From the IMG/VR virus record IMGVR_UViG_3300044982_000128, positions 1 through 64,000 of that record: a stretch of DNA of 64,000 bases. The stretch is one strand, 5' to 3'. The notes below the pieces were generated by a model, which ran no database searches, was not told the origin of the DNA, and worked only from the letters and a program-made list of their open reading frames with translations. Source of the DNA: a virus. Positions 35,673 to 43,333 of the stretch are shown one piece after another; position 1 is the stretch's first letter, and every line of letters starts with the position of its first letter. Made by a program: the position numbers and the translations under genes.

Positions 35673-35812
35673 GTAAGCCTCCCTTTAGAAAGAATCCGTG
35701 GTCGTGGTCTAAATTCTAAATACCCTACGATCAGACCGTAGAATGTGCCTACCACGAATCCCCAAAAAGCACGATCAATTCCGCTAAATCCAATCCAATG
35801 AAAGCTACCCAT
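35663..35812 (-). CDS. Small membrane protein (49 aa) flanked by junction repeats
   Basis: MGSFHWIGFSGIDRAFWGFV then VGTFYGLIVGYL forms one transmembrane helix; a basic tail (RPRPRILSKGR) follows. Start and stop both lie within ATGGGTAG-type overlaps, and each is part of a ten-base direct repeat. The gene looks inserted between the Ala-rich gene and the DUF2800 gene. Function unknown. Confidence 0.65.
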   Translation of the reverse strand: MGSFHWIGFSGIDRAFWGFVVGTFYGLIVGYLEFRPRPRILSKGRLTNG

Positions 35813-35814
35813 TG
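35805..35814. repeat. Junction direct repeat B2
   Basis: Second copy of CTACCCATTG at the other end of the small membrane gene. Confidence 0.75.
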
Positions 35815-36338
35815 AGCGTAGCTGCAAGCTCATTCAGCTTGGCGGACTCCAGAGCAAGAGCCTCGGTGACTCGGTTGCATCCAAAAGCGCGCAGCTTCTC
35901 GATCGCGTCTTCCATGCTGTGCCGTGCGATGTAGCCGTTGAGCAGGGCGCGTAGCTGGTCCGCGTCGATCTTAGCTGAGTCGTTGACGGGTTGGGCAACA
36001 GCGATTTCGGCCCGCGCAGCGTCAGCGGCAGCCTTGCGCGCGGCTTCGGCGGCAGCGAGTTGATCTCCGACGGTGGGGGGTGCAGCAGCAGCGGCGGCCT
36101 GGTCGGCAGCGATCTGCTCTTTGGTGCGGCGGGTGCGCTTTGTTGTGGTTTCGGTTGTGGGCTCGACAAGGACGGGGCCACTGGATGTTTGTTCAACGCT
36201 GGCCTTGAGTTGTTCGTGGAGAGTGGTGGGGGCTGGGGTGGGTTGTTGGGAGGGCTGACCGTAGAGAGTGGACAAGAACACAAGGAGGGCTTGCGCTTCA
36301 CTTGGGTTCATAGAAGCAGTGTCAAATTGGATGTTCAT
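35805..36338 (-). CDS. Ala-rich helical protein
   Basis: A 177-residue protein. Pro/Thr-rich linker (residues 28-65), a basic KRTRRTKEQIAADQ, an Ala-rich helix, and a C-terminal domain with ADQLRALLNGYIARHSMEDA. AAAGGCA is upstream of the ATG. The C-terminal pattern resembles small phage proteins that accompany recombination genes; not identified further. Confidence 0.6.
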   Translation of the reverse strand: MNIQFDTASMNPSEAQALLVFLSTLYGQPSQQPTPAPTTLHEQLKASVEQTSSGPVLVEPTTETTTKRTRRTKEQIAADQAAAAAAPPTVGDQLAAAEAARKAAADAARAEIAVAQPVNDSAKIDADQLRALLNGYIARHSMEDAIEKLRAFGCNRVTEALALESAKLNELAATLNG

Positions 36339-36390
36339 TTTCGGGTGTGCCTTTCAGTAGCTGAGTGTTGCGGGTTGAAATTGTGAAATA

Positions 36391-36420
36391 ACTGTACGTC
36401 ACTAATCTGGAGTTTGTCGA
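36391..36420 (-). promoter_or_regulatory. Candidate phage promoter
   Basis: TCGACA (36420-36415), 18 bases, TACAGT (36396-36391), followed by TATTTCA. The downstream part matches the element at 40850-40879 (GTTATTTCA). It lies in the 107-base gap upstream of the gene that starts at 36338. Confidence 0.5.
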
Positions 36421-36445
36421 GAGGAAAAATTGGAAAAATTTCAAG

Positions 36446-37810
36446 TCATAATATCTTCGCCAGTTCCCGCATTTTTTTCGTCAGGACATCTTGAACGTGT
36501 TCGTCGACACTTCCGTACAAACTGAAGATTCGAGCGCGAACAGGATTCCGCTGGCCGATGCGACAAAGACGCATGACAGCTTGGGCATTCAAACTTGGAA
36601 CCCAATCCTGTTCGCAGAATATTGCCTCGTCACAAACGTTCTGCAAGCCGTCAACACCGGTTCCCATAGCAGCTATGTTACCCAGTATGAGTCTCACAGT
36701 TGGATAAGATTGGAAGCGATCAATGTTGGGCTGGCGCTTCTCCGCAGGAGTATCTCCGGTGATGGTAAGAGGGTTAAATGATTTCAATTTTTCAGTCAGC
36801 CACTTGATACCGATTTTGTGAATGCCGAAGACAACGAGCTTGGATATTTGGTTGGTAGTAAGATCTTCTGTTATGGCGTCGGAGATCGCGGGGAGTTTTG
36901 CCATCAGAGTGTAGCGACGGAGAGTAGCCAAACTGCTGGCCATAGATTCAAGAGTGGCAAGCTGAGAGTTGTCGTCACCACTGAGCGCTTCCCGGAGTTG
37001 AGCGTCAGCTTGCGTGATCTGTGGGATCATCGCTAGAAACTCAGGCACCATCGCTGCATTGGATCGCGGAACCGTGATAGTCTCGAACATCGGCTCTTTG
37101 AGATCAGGCTGGACCTCTGCTTTTGAGCGACGAAGCATGAAGGGCTCTAAAATCTTCTGAAGTTCTTCGACGTGCTTATGTTTAGAAAATCTGAAACCGT
37201 GCTCGCTATCGAATCCTTCGCAGAAAAAATACAACCAGTCCTGGTAAGGCATATCGGTGAGCCCAGCCGATCTAACATGGGTCCAGAGTTCTCCCGCATG
37301 GTTCAATGCCGGCGTTCCAGTCAGTCTCCAAGTGCGGGTAGCCTTTGTGATGAGCCCGGCGTACCGCTTGCCGGAGCCGTAAATAGCACGGGTTCTATAT
37401 CCACTGGTGTTTTTAGAAACCACATACCTGGATTTTAGTGCGTGAGCTTCGTCGACGATAAGTACGTCCCATTGGACCGACATCAGCAAATCGAGATGCT
37501 TGACCACAGCATCATAAAAAATAATTACAACTCCGAAAGTTCGCGGAGTATCGCCGGGCATGCAAATCTGAAGCGGCCGATCCATCGGGCTGAAACGCTC
37601 GAACTCCCTGGCCCACTGGACCCTCGTGCTCGCAGGACACACCACAAGTATGTTGGCGGCAGCCACGAGGTCGACGCCTCGGATAGCAGTCCCCGTCTTG
37701 CCCACGCCTGGCACGTCAGCCAGAAGAGCTTGAATGCGAATCTTCAGCCATTCTGCGCCAGTGGTCTGGTAGTCGAAAGGCTGAATGAGCGGCGCGCGGT
37801 AGGGGATCAT
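36446..37810 (-). CDS. SNF2/SF2-type DNA helicase
   Basis: A 454-residue helicase. Motif I is PGVGKTGTA (near 34-42), motif II DEAH (near 117), motif III TGTP (near 162), and the C-terminal motifs end in MRLCRIGQRNPV (near 409-420), typical of SNF2-like proteins. Phage members assist replication or recombination forks. It starts at the ATG two bases after the small zinc gene, with GGGCAAGG upstream. Confidence 0.9.
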   Translation of the reverse strand: MIPYRAPLIQPFDYQTTGAEWLKIRIQALLADVPGVGKTGTAIRGVDLVAAANILVVCPASTRVQWAREFERFSPMDRPLQICMPGDTPRTFGVVIIFYDAVVKHLDLLMSVQWDVLIVDEAHALKSRYVVSKNTSGYRTRAIYGSGKRYAGLITKATRTWRLTGTPALNHAGELWTHVRSAGLTDMPYQDWLYFFCEGFDSEHGFRFSKHKHVEELQKILEPFMLRRSKAEVQPDLKEPMFETITVPRSNAAMVPEFLAMIPQITQADAQLREALSGDDNSQLATLESMASSLATLRRYTLMAKLPAISDAITEDLTTNQISKLVVFGIHKIGIKWLTEKLKSFNPLTITGDTPAEKRQPNIDRFQSYPTVRLILGNIAAMGTGVDGLQNVCDEAIFCEQDWVPSLNAQAVMRLCRIGQRNPVRARIFSLYGSVDEHVQDVLTKKMRELAKIL

Positions 37811-38023
37811 TTAGGACCTTGCCCACTCCCCGTTTTTGAAATCCAAAGTCCTCGCATAAATTTCATCCTGCTGCTCCGTCGTGATCTGGACACCAGGGCA
37901 CTCGGATGCGAGCGATCCTTCAGCGCCGCCACAGACTGAGCAAATAAACAGATTGCAGACGTTGCAGCCGTAGGGACCGCAATCAAGATCGGGCGGATGT
38001 GTGGCTCGTGTGTGAGAAGTCAT
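37811..38023 (-). CDS. Small zinc-binding protein
   Basis: A 70-residue protein with CGPYGCNVCNLFICSVCGGAEG, three Cys pairs, a pattern seen in phage small proteins of unknown role. ATGA overlap upstream. Confidence 0.7.
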   Translation of the reverse strand: MTSHTRATHPPDLDCGPYGCNVCNLFICSVCGGAEGSLASECPGVQITTEQQDEIYARTLDFKNGEWARS

Positions 38024-38304
38024 CGATTCTCCGTACCTTCCTGATAAAAATCAACACACATCGACGCGCCGTCGAGCCAGCGGACCGTTCCGTTTTGCTG
38101 ATAGGCACGCTTAACTTTCATGCGCGAGCTATATGGTGCGTACTCCAGCACTCGGTACAAAACGTCGTATCCCGAAGTGGTGTAGCGAATGAGCGTGCCA
38201 ACTGGATAAGCAAACCGAACCGCAGCAACAAAATCTTCTTCGGCTTTCTTCAAGCGTAAGCGAGACCGTTCCAATTTGGTCAGTCTTATTTCAGCTTTGA
38301 CCAT
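38020..38304 (-). CDS. Unknown helical-beta protein
   Basis: A 94-residue protein. AAAGGA lies eight bases before the ATG at 38304, which overlaps the resolvase stop (TGATG). N-terminal coiled helix (LTKLERSRLRLKKAEEDF) then an SH3-like strand set (GTLIRYTTSGYDVLYRV). No function recognised. Confidence 0.65.
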   Translation of the reverse strand: MVKAEIRLTKLERSRLRLKKAEEDFVAAVRFAYPVGTLIRYTTSGYDVLYRVLEYAPYSSRMKVKRAYQQNGTVRWLDGASMCVDFYQEGTENR

Positions 38305-38804
38305 CACAACCATCCTTTCGAATTTGCATAGTGGCGGCTCAGTAACGCAGCCTCAGCTCGTCCATCATCTTTCACTCTTTTGAACTCAGTCACATTCGCT
38401 GGCCACAACTTAGCCGCCAGTTCCCGAGCCCGCGTTTTGTTCTGGTCCTGACTCTCGCCGACCAACTTTCTCAGGCCGACAGCACTTTTCCAAACATTCG
38501 GGCTGATCAGTTCCATCGGAACACCCATGGCGCCCAACACCCCGTGCACCACGCCGGCACTGCGGCCGAAATTGAAAGCGCCGGCCTGCCGGGGCATACT
38601 GGAGACGTTCTCCACTACAGCGACGATTGAACCTCTGCTCATCGACTTCGCCAGATCCACGATCATCGCCACGCCTTCCGGAGATACTTTCCCGTCAATC
38701 GTCAGCATGTCCCAGATTTGAATTTTTCGAGTCGCAATTTCATACAGGCAGAAAGCGCCGGAGAGCCCTGGGTCACAGGAAAGAATGTAGCGGGGCGGCG
38801 TCAC
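38304..38804 (-). CDS. RuvC-like Holliday junction resolvase
   Basis: A 166-residue RNase H-fold nuclease. Asp in SCDPGLSGA (near residue 11), Glu in VVENV (near 65), and KDDGRAEAALL (near 145) match the RuvC catalytic set, including the last Asp. It resolves branched DNA before packaging. GTG start overlapping the upstream stop. Confidence 0.88.
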   Translation of the reverse strand: MTPPRYILSCDPGLSGAFCLYEIATRKIQIWDMLTIDGKVSPEGVAMIVDLAKSMSRGSIVAVVENVSSMPRQAGAFNFGRSAGVVHGVLGAMGVPMELISPNVWKSAVGLRKLVGESQDQNKTRARELAAKLWPANVTEFKRVKDDGRAEAALLSRHYANSKGWL

Positions 38805-39031
38805 CGCCTTATTCCTAAAGCTTGCTCAACGGCCGTATAACTGAGCCCCGAGACCGTAATCTTTCCGGTAGAAATGTACAGATTCACCGTGGTGGCGTCA
38901 GCTAGTTTAAGGGTCCAGCCATCCTGTATCGGCTTACAGACAGTCCAAAACATACCGAATTGCTCTAAGCGTGTTTTGAGTCTCGTCATTACTTCCGGCT
39001 CCGGGGAGACGACATCGTCGATCTCAGCCAT
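38801..39031 (-). CDS. Unknown small protein (nucleic-acid-binding?)
   Basis: A 76-residue protein; LKTRLEQFGMFWTVCKPI then ATTVNLYISTGKITVSG. The strand-turn ends like the TBP-like domains that bind nucleic acid, but this is weak. Overlaps the HTH gene by eight bases. Confidence 0.6.
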   Translation of the reverse strand: MAEIDDVVSPEPEVMTRLKTRLEQFGMFWTVCKPIQDGWTLKLADATTVNLYISTGKITVSGLSYTAVEQALGIRR

Positions 39032-39233
39032 TAGCTTTGCCTTTCTTCACCCAAAGAAGCTGGTATCCCAGTCCGGCCGCCACCTTCACACTGATTGTCT
39101 GGTTGCCTGAGCGCATGGACCGCAGATGTGCTGAGTCCACACCCAACTCCCGCGCGGCGCGCTCGCCGTTGCCATGGCCGGCCATGCGCCGGTCCAGAGC
39201 TGCGAGGACTTCATGGTCGTTGACAGGGCGCAT
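39024..39233 (-). CDS. Small Cro-like HTH protein
   Basis: A 69-residue protein with ERAARELGVDSAHLRSM, a clear helix-turn-helix, then a wing ending in LLWVKKGK. The ATG overlaps the stop of the micro membrane gene (TAATG). A phage regulator. Start at 39251 (TTG) is less likely. Confidence 0.7.
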   Translation of the reverse strand: MRPVNDHEVLAALDRRMAGHGNGERAARELGVDSAHLRSMRSGNQTISVKVAAGLGYQLLWVKKGKANG

Positions 39234-39319
39234 TACCGCGGATTCCCCCAATAGTGCGGAACGTGAGGCAACAGGTGAATGACGTGAATCCCAACAGTAA
39301 ACAAAATCAGATATGTCAT
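39233..39319 (-). CDS. Micro membrane protein (28 aa)
   Basis: MTYLILFTVGIHVIHLLPHV then HYWGNPR: one hydrophobic helix rich in His. AAAGGA is five bases before the ATG, and its TAA overlaps the ATG of the HTH gene. Role unknown. Confidence 0.6.
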   Translation of the reverse strand: MTYLILFTVGIHVIHLLPHVPHYWGNPR

Positions 39320-39332
39320 GTGGTCCTTTCTC

Positions 39333-39512
39333 TTACTGAACTGTAATCCTTACTTTGCCTTCGGCACACTCGATTTCGACGAATCGTGTACTCTGCCGGT
39401 TCAAAATCGGCGCCAGCGGGAGCAGAGATCCAGACTGGCATTTCTCGCAGCGCTGCCGGTCGGATCCGACCCAGTTGCAATCCTGGCAAAGATTGGCGAC
39501 GTCGAGATTCAT
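39333..39512 (-). CDS. Small zinc-ribbon protein
   Basis: A 59-residue protein with NLCQDCNWVG and QRCEKCQSG, a one-ribbon protein, C-terminal strands. ATGA overlap with the membrane-anchored zinc gene. Confidence 0.65.
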   Translation of the reverse strand: MNLDVANLCQDCNWVGSDRQRCEKCQSGSLLPLAPILNRQSTRFVEIECAEGKVRITVQ

Positions 39513-39799
39513 CGAAAGACCAGCCAGATCGCGCCGCAGGAGATGAGACCGCAAATCCAGCCGATGGCCGTAATGCAGACGGTCTCCAGCAGATTATGGG
39601 GTTTGACCGGCAACACCTCGCCTCGAACCAGCAACTCTTCGTAAGGGTAGGGCTTGCAACTCGCGCATTGGAACGTTTCGAAGTATGCATCTTCACAGGT
39701 TGCTGCTGCTCCGTCGTGGAAGACTTCGGCGCCGCAGACGCAGTGGTGGACGTGGTAGTACTCGACGTTCTGGTCGATGGGGGTGAGGGTGATCTTCAT
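39509..39799 (-). CDS. Membrane-anchored zinc-binding protein
   Basis: A 96-residue protein. N-terminal domain with YYHVHHCVCGAEVF and FQCASCKPY (zinc), C-terminal transmembrane helix (ITAIGWICGLISCGAIWLVF). AGAGGA before the ATG, which overlaps the stop of the phosphatase gene. Probably works at the membrane with that gene. Confidence 0.65.
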   Translation of the reverse strand: MKITLTPIDQNVEYYHVHHCVCGAEVFHDGAAATCEDAYFETFQCASCKPYPYEELLVRGEVLPVKPHNLLETVCITAIGWICGLISCGAIWLVFR

Positions 39800-40575
39800 C
39801 GGGATTCCTCTTTCAATTGCGAACAGGAACGAGACAACCACAATACTGCAGCCGTAAACGGGACGGCCAGAATCAAATCGAACAGGTAGTGTTGTCCGCT
39901 GCCAAGTGTCGCGAGCACCGTCAGGATGGCGAATGCTACGCCGGCAATGGCGCCTGGGGTCCAGCGCCTCAGAAACCATAAACAGACCAGCGCGGAACTC
40001 ATGTGCTCGCTTGGTACTCCGTTCGGCGGCGCATGCAGGATTATAGGGTGCGCGGCGTGCGCGGCCGTGATCGGCGGCAGAATGTGTGGCAGAATGGGGA
40101 ACGTGGGGAAGGCGTACACCGGGCCGCAGACCGGCAGGATGAGGTAAAAGACGACGCCGGCCGAATAGAGCAGCACGAACGTCCTGGCCACGGCGAGTGC
40201 TTCTCGTTCTCCCTGGCGGATCAAACAGATTGCAAAAGCCAGAAACATTGCAATCGGCATCAGACCATAAGCGACGGAGAGCGTGTCTTTGACCCACGAG
40301 TGCGCAAACACAACCTGCCCCAAGCGAAAACTCGGCTCCCCGAAGAAGGAGTCGAACCGATAAATGTAGAGGTCATATTTGAAAGGCCGCAACGGGCTCA
40401 TAGCGTTCGCAATCAGTTGTGCGGCCATGCCGGCGGGAACGACCAGCAGAACAGCGCAAAGCAGCCATTCGGTACGCCTGCGGCCAGTTGATGGGGAGGA
40501 GAACCAGCAGAAAGCCAGAGCGGGAACGATTATAGCCAAAGCGGCAATACTCGGAAACGCAAGGAGGAAGTTCAT
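39796..40575 (-). CDS. PAP2-family membrane phosphatase
   Basis: A 259-residue multi-pass membrane protein. VPSEHMSS (near 183-190) and GSGQHYLFD (near 223-231) match the second and third PAP2 motifs (SxxH and H-x3-D), the core of lipid phosphatases. The first motif is degenerate. The start at 40575 has AAGGAAA upstream and overlaps the previous gene. Probable activity on a lipid phosphate in the host membrane (inferred from family). Unusual in a phage replication-side operon. Confidence 0.75.
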   Translation of the reverse strand: MNFLLAFPSIAALAIIVPALAFCWFSSPSTGRRRTEWLLCAVLLVVPAGMAAQLIANAMSPLRPFKYDLYIYRFDSFFGEPSFRLGQVVFAHSWVKDTLSVAYGLMPIAMFLAFAICLIRQGEREALAVARTFVLLYSAGVVFYLILPVCGPVYAFPTFPILPHILPPITAAHAAHPIILHAPPNGVPSEHMSSALVCLWFLRRWTPGAIAGVAFAILTVLATLGSGQHYLFDLILAVPFTAAVLWLSRSCSQLKEESR

Positions 40576-40718
40576 CGTGTGTTTCCTTTGATCGTGTCGA
40601 ACATCCGCTGACGATCCTCCGCGGGGAGAACGACGATGGTGACGAGCGCACCAAAAAGGAGAGCGAAGAAGACAGCGACCACAAAAGCGCGAATGACATG
40701 CATGGGTGCGTCTTTCAT
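40572..40718 (-). CDS. Small membrane protein (48 aa)
   Basis: IRAFVVAVFFALLFGALVTI forms a single transmembrane helix; short charged tail. ATGA overlap with both neighbours. Function unknown. Confidence 0.6.
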   Translation of the reverse strand: MKDAPMHVIRAFVVAVFFALLFGALVTIVVLPAEDRQRMFDTIKGNTR

Positions 40719-40840
40719 CGTTGCGGTCTCCCGTTCCCGTTGAAATTGCTGCGTCGAATACTCGCCAGCACACAAAGAGCGCAAGCAGCGAAACCAGCCA
40801 GGAACCCGAAAGCGACGCATTGAATGAGGGTGTTTGTCAT
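40715..40840 (-). CDS. Small membrane protein (41 aa)
   Basis: LIQCVAFGFLAGFAACALCV is the membrane helix, with a basic tail (IRRSNFNGNGRPQR). ATG follows a promoter-like element and AAGG; its TGA overlaps the next ATG. First gene of the membrane operon. Confidence 0.6.
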   Translation of the reverse strand: MTNTLIQCVAFGFLAGFAACALCVLASIRRSNFNGNGRPQR

Positions 40841-40849
40841 GTTGAAATA

Positions 40850-40879
40850 ACCTTACAACAGAATGCTGTGTGTTGTCAA
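40850..40879 (-). promoter_or_regulatory. Candidate phage promoter
   Basis: TTGACA (40879-40874), 18 bases, TAAGGT (40855-40850). It is followed by TATTTCA and resembles the elements at 36391-36420 and 45469-45497. It starts the membrane-protein operon on the minus strand. Confidence 0.65.
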
Positions 40880-40889
40880 TAGTAAAGTT

Positions 40890-41243
40890 TCAAGAAAATA
40901 TGTCGGGAGCTGGATCGCTGGTAGTTGTGTTGTTGGTGGAAGGATACACCTTGCCGGCGCCTATGTAGGAGTCTTGTTTCTTCGGAGCTGGCAGGGGTTT
41001 GGGGGGAAGTTTTCCTGTGACCGTGACCTTGAGCCATGGGCCTTCCTCGATGGTTTGGACACGGAAGCCGGCTTTCTTTGCCTCAGCGTGGATCGTCTTC
41101 GGAGAGAATTTCGCTTTGGGGGTACGGAAGATGCCGCCGACTCCCATCAATTTGAAATTCGATTTGAAAAACTCGGTGGGCCGGTTGCTGCCCCTGATGG
41201 GATCGACGCGATCGTCATCCCAGTCCGTGTTTCGTCTCGCCAT
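40890..41243 (-). CDS. Unknown protein with C-terminal PDIFS
   Basis: A 117-residue basic protein; helix plus strands to residue 78, then a Pro/Ser/Thr-rich tail ending in DPAPDIFS. The same ending occurs in the next gene upstream. Unknown function. Confidence 0.6.
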   Translation of the reverse strand: MARRNTDWDDDRVDPIRGSNRPTEFFKSNFKLMGVGGIFRTPKAKFSPKTIHAEAKKAGFRVQTIEEGPWLKVTVTGKLPPKPLPAPKKQDSYIGAGKVYPSTNNTTTSDPAPDIFS

Positions 41244-41254
41244 GGCGTCCTCCC

Positions 41255-41665
41255 TTAACTGAAGATGTCCGGTGTGTTGTTGGGCTGCGGGTTCCGTCGC
41301 TTCTTCGGCGCCGATGGATCCGGCGGGTAGTGCCGAGTCTTGAAGTACCGGACATGGCCTGGGACGATCTCAGACATCACGCGCTCCCTCTGCGGGCCGA
41401 GAGATGTGACCCGGACCGTATCGAGCGCCGGATGCTCCTCGATCTTTATCCTGACCCTCGCGTTATCGGCCGCACCTTGTATCCTGTTCCGGTCCGCTTT
41501 CACTGTCATGCGAACCAGGAGGTCCTGCCCCTTCGCCATTCCAATGAACGTCTTCAGCAGGTTCGCCCGGGTGTTCTTGAAGCGCACGACGTGAGTGTAC
41601 GGCCGGGAGTAGGGAACAACGACCAAAGGCCGGCGGAGCGCGGTCTTGAATTTGCCTTTGGTCAC
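41255..41665 (-). CDS. Unknown basic protein with C-terminal PDIFS
   Basis: A 136-residue protein from a GTG overlapping the upstream stop. Beta-rich with basic residues (KFKTALRRPLVVVPYSRPYT), then a Pro/Lys/Asn tail ending PDIFS, like its neighbour. Possibly DNA binding. Confidence 0.6.
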   Translation of the reverse strand: MTKGKFKTALRRPLVVVPYSRPYTHVVRFKNTRANLLKTFIGMAKGQDLLVRMTVKADRNRIQGAADNARVRIKIEEHPALDTVRVTSLGPQRERVMSEIVPGHVRYFKTRHYPPDPSAPKKRRNPQPNNTPDIFS

Positions 41666-42024
41666 TTCAGAGGCTCCCCGAAGATGTCGAGACCGCCGTT
41701 GAAAATGGTTTTCGACGTGGCTGGTTTGGACTCTCTGGCTACCGCGGCTTTTATCGCGGCTACTCGGGGATCGTCCTCGGCAGCAGAACGGCGTGAGCGC
41801 TGTGCGACGGGCTCCGGGCCGTCAACCCGCCACACGCGAAGAGTGCCCTGGTCTGTGGCGCGAATTGTAATTTTCACGTTGGCCAAGCGGGCGGATGCGT
41901 ATGCGCCGGGTCTTTTATCCTGGGGGATCTCAACGCTTTCCCCCCTGCGCATGCCGCGCAAAACGTTCGTAAAGCCCCGCAGTCTCGCATCCGGAATAGG
42001 AATGTCTCTTTGAACTTCGTACAT
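41662..42024 (-). CDS. DUF7303-like small protein with DIFG motif
   Basis: A 120-residue protein with EVQRDIPIPDARLRGFTNVL and LRGMRRGESVEIP, a pattern common in phage proteins grouped as DUF7303. It ends GGLDIFGEPLK. First gene of the leftward replication operon; AGGTGACAG before the ATG. Confidence 0.65.
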   Translation of the reverse strand: MYEVQRDIPIPDARLRGFTNVLRGMRRGESVEIPQDKRPGAYASARLANVKITIRATDQGTLRVWRVDGPEPVAQRSRRSAAEDDPRVAAIKAAVARESKPATSKTIFNGGLDIFGEPLK

Positions 42025-42036
42025 CTGTCACCTCGT

Positions 42037-42055
42037 GTGTATAAATAGCATACAC
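42037..42055. promoter_or_regulatory. Inverted repeat upstream of the leftward operon
   Basis: GTGTAT-AAATAGC-ATACAC, a 6-bp inverted repeat 13 bases before the first gene of the leftward operon, overlapping TATGCT and TATTTA that could serve as -10. Possible operator/promoter. Confidence 0.4.
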
Positions 42056-42667
42056 GCCTTGCTGTGATTTGAGCGTATTTGTCGGCGAGAAAGTCAAATA
42101 TTTTTTGTCCGAGTGTTGGCAAACGGCGCAGAAGTATCGACTGTATGTTGTATTTTTTACGTAACAAAACGGTCTTATGCAGGTCTATTTAATGCTTTAA
42201 GGACACTTGCTTGCAGTCTTATCTAAGCTTGGATACCGTATGCTTACGAACTCGATTACGTATAACATTGGCTTAAACTCGTTCGCTTTTATGTCGCACG
42301 TATGTCGTGAAAACCAGCGTCTGCTAAGTCAGACCTAGAAGCCGGAAGCGCGCATAGGCGAAATAAGGATAATGCAACCAAGCACATTCCAAGTAAATGC
42401 GAACCGACGTACCGGGGCCGGATTGTACACGTAAATTTTCATGGATATTAAAACACACAAACATACAAAACAACAAAAAATCCTCTTATTATTTTAATTG
42501 AATTGAATCTTCTCTTAGAATAAGTAAAGAGTATAGTAAAAGCTTTGTTTTCAATGCTGATTTTTTCTACGTGAAGATTGCACTTTCCACGTAGCAGTCG
42601 GAATCGACGATTTGAAAGCCTGCCGTTGGGCCTCAATTTCGCCTTTGTCTGTTGATTTTAAACGTAC
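42056..42667. other. AT-rich non-coding gap, candidate replication origin
   Basis: About 610 bases with no convincing gene. It holds several ACGTA/TACGT sites (near 42157, 42257, 42298, 42407, 42429, 42567, 42588 and 42662). A perfect 7-bp inverted repeat CTACGTG/CACGTAG (42567-42573 and 42588-42594) lies next to a very AT-rich stretch (42440-42570). This mix of repeated sites plus an easily melted tract suits an origin; no iteron set was proven. Confidence 0.45.
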
Positions 42668-42754
42668 TTACCCTAAAGCCAGGGCCAGTATCCCCAGGAT
42701 CAGCGCGAGGAGAGACCAGCCGAGGGCTCGAAGGAGGTGAGGGAGATGGGTCAC
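42668..42754 (-). CDS. Micro membrane protein (28 aa)
   Basis: GTG overlapping the upstream TGA. LRALGWSLLALILGILALAL forms one transmembrane helix. Last gene of the short operon that starts at 43298. Confidence 0.55.
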   Translation of the reverse strand: MTHLPHLLRALGWSLLALILGILALALG

Positions 42755-42996
42755 AGTTCACCCGTCTTCAGGTAATCGGCGTACCAGCCGCGGACTATGG
42801 ATGCCCATTCGGATCGATCGCCGTGAGGGCCTTGAAACACTTCTCGACCGCGTTTGAATTCGCGAATCTTCTTGATGGCCATCTTTCGGACTTCGCCTTC
42901 CCAGATGAATTGGGACAGGCGGATGACTTCCTGCCACTCGCAATGGAAGGTGAACTCTTCGAGGGATAGAGGTTGGGCTCCGCTCAGGTTTTCCAT
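42751..42996 (-). CDS. Unknown small protein
   Basis: An 81-residue protein, ATG overlapping the upstream stop (TGATG). FHCEWQEVIRLSQFIWEGEV is helical. No family recognised. Confidence 0.6.
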   Translation of the reverse strand: MENLSGAQPLSLEEFTFHCEWQEVIRLSQFIWEGEVRKMAIKKIREFKRGREVFQGPHGDRSEWASIVRGWYADYLKTGEL

Positions 42997-43298
42997 CAGT
43001 GCACTCCCACAGGCATCTCGTTGCATTCGATCGTCGCCTTTACGATCCGGTCACCGTCGTGTGTGAAGTTGACTTCGACGTTTGGCCGGCCGTTGGTCAC
43101 AACGCAGGGTGGAATCTGGATTTCTTCTTTCCATTCGCCCGCGGCTAGTTGTGGCTCCGTGACGAAAGGCTTCTCTGCCGTGCTTTGGTGCCTTTCTGTG
43201 CTCGTTACAGCCGTTGTGACGAATAATCCCACTATTCCGATGACCAGGCCTGCCTGCAGGGCCACGCCGCTCCATTTCTCTCGTTGGGTCCAGTTCAT
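42996..43298 (-). CDS. Membrane-anchored protein, unknown
   Basis: A 100-residue protein. Transmembrane helix at LQAGLVIGIVGLFVTTAV (near residues 16-33), then an outside domain with two cysteines. GGGGG precedes the ATG. First gene behind the structured leader. Confidence 0.6.
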   Translation of the reverse strand: MNWTQREKWSGVALQAGLVIGIVGLFVTTAVTSTERHQSTAEKPFVTEPQLAAGEWKEEIQIPPCVVTNGRPNVEVNFTHDGDRIVKATIECNEMPVGVH

Positions 43299-43333
43299 TT
43301 TGCGCCCCCGTGGGAACACTCGAGCACCAAAGG

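Noticed and set aside
42448-42636. Minus-strand frame in the AT-rich gap
   Set aside because: Low-complexity AT-rich translation with no Shine-Dalgarno; better explained as non-coding.
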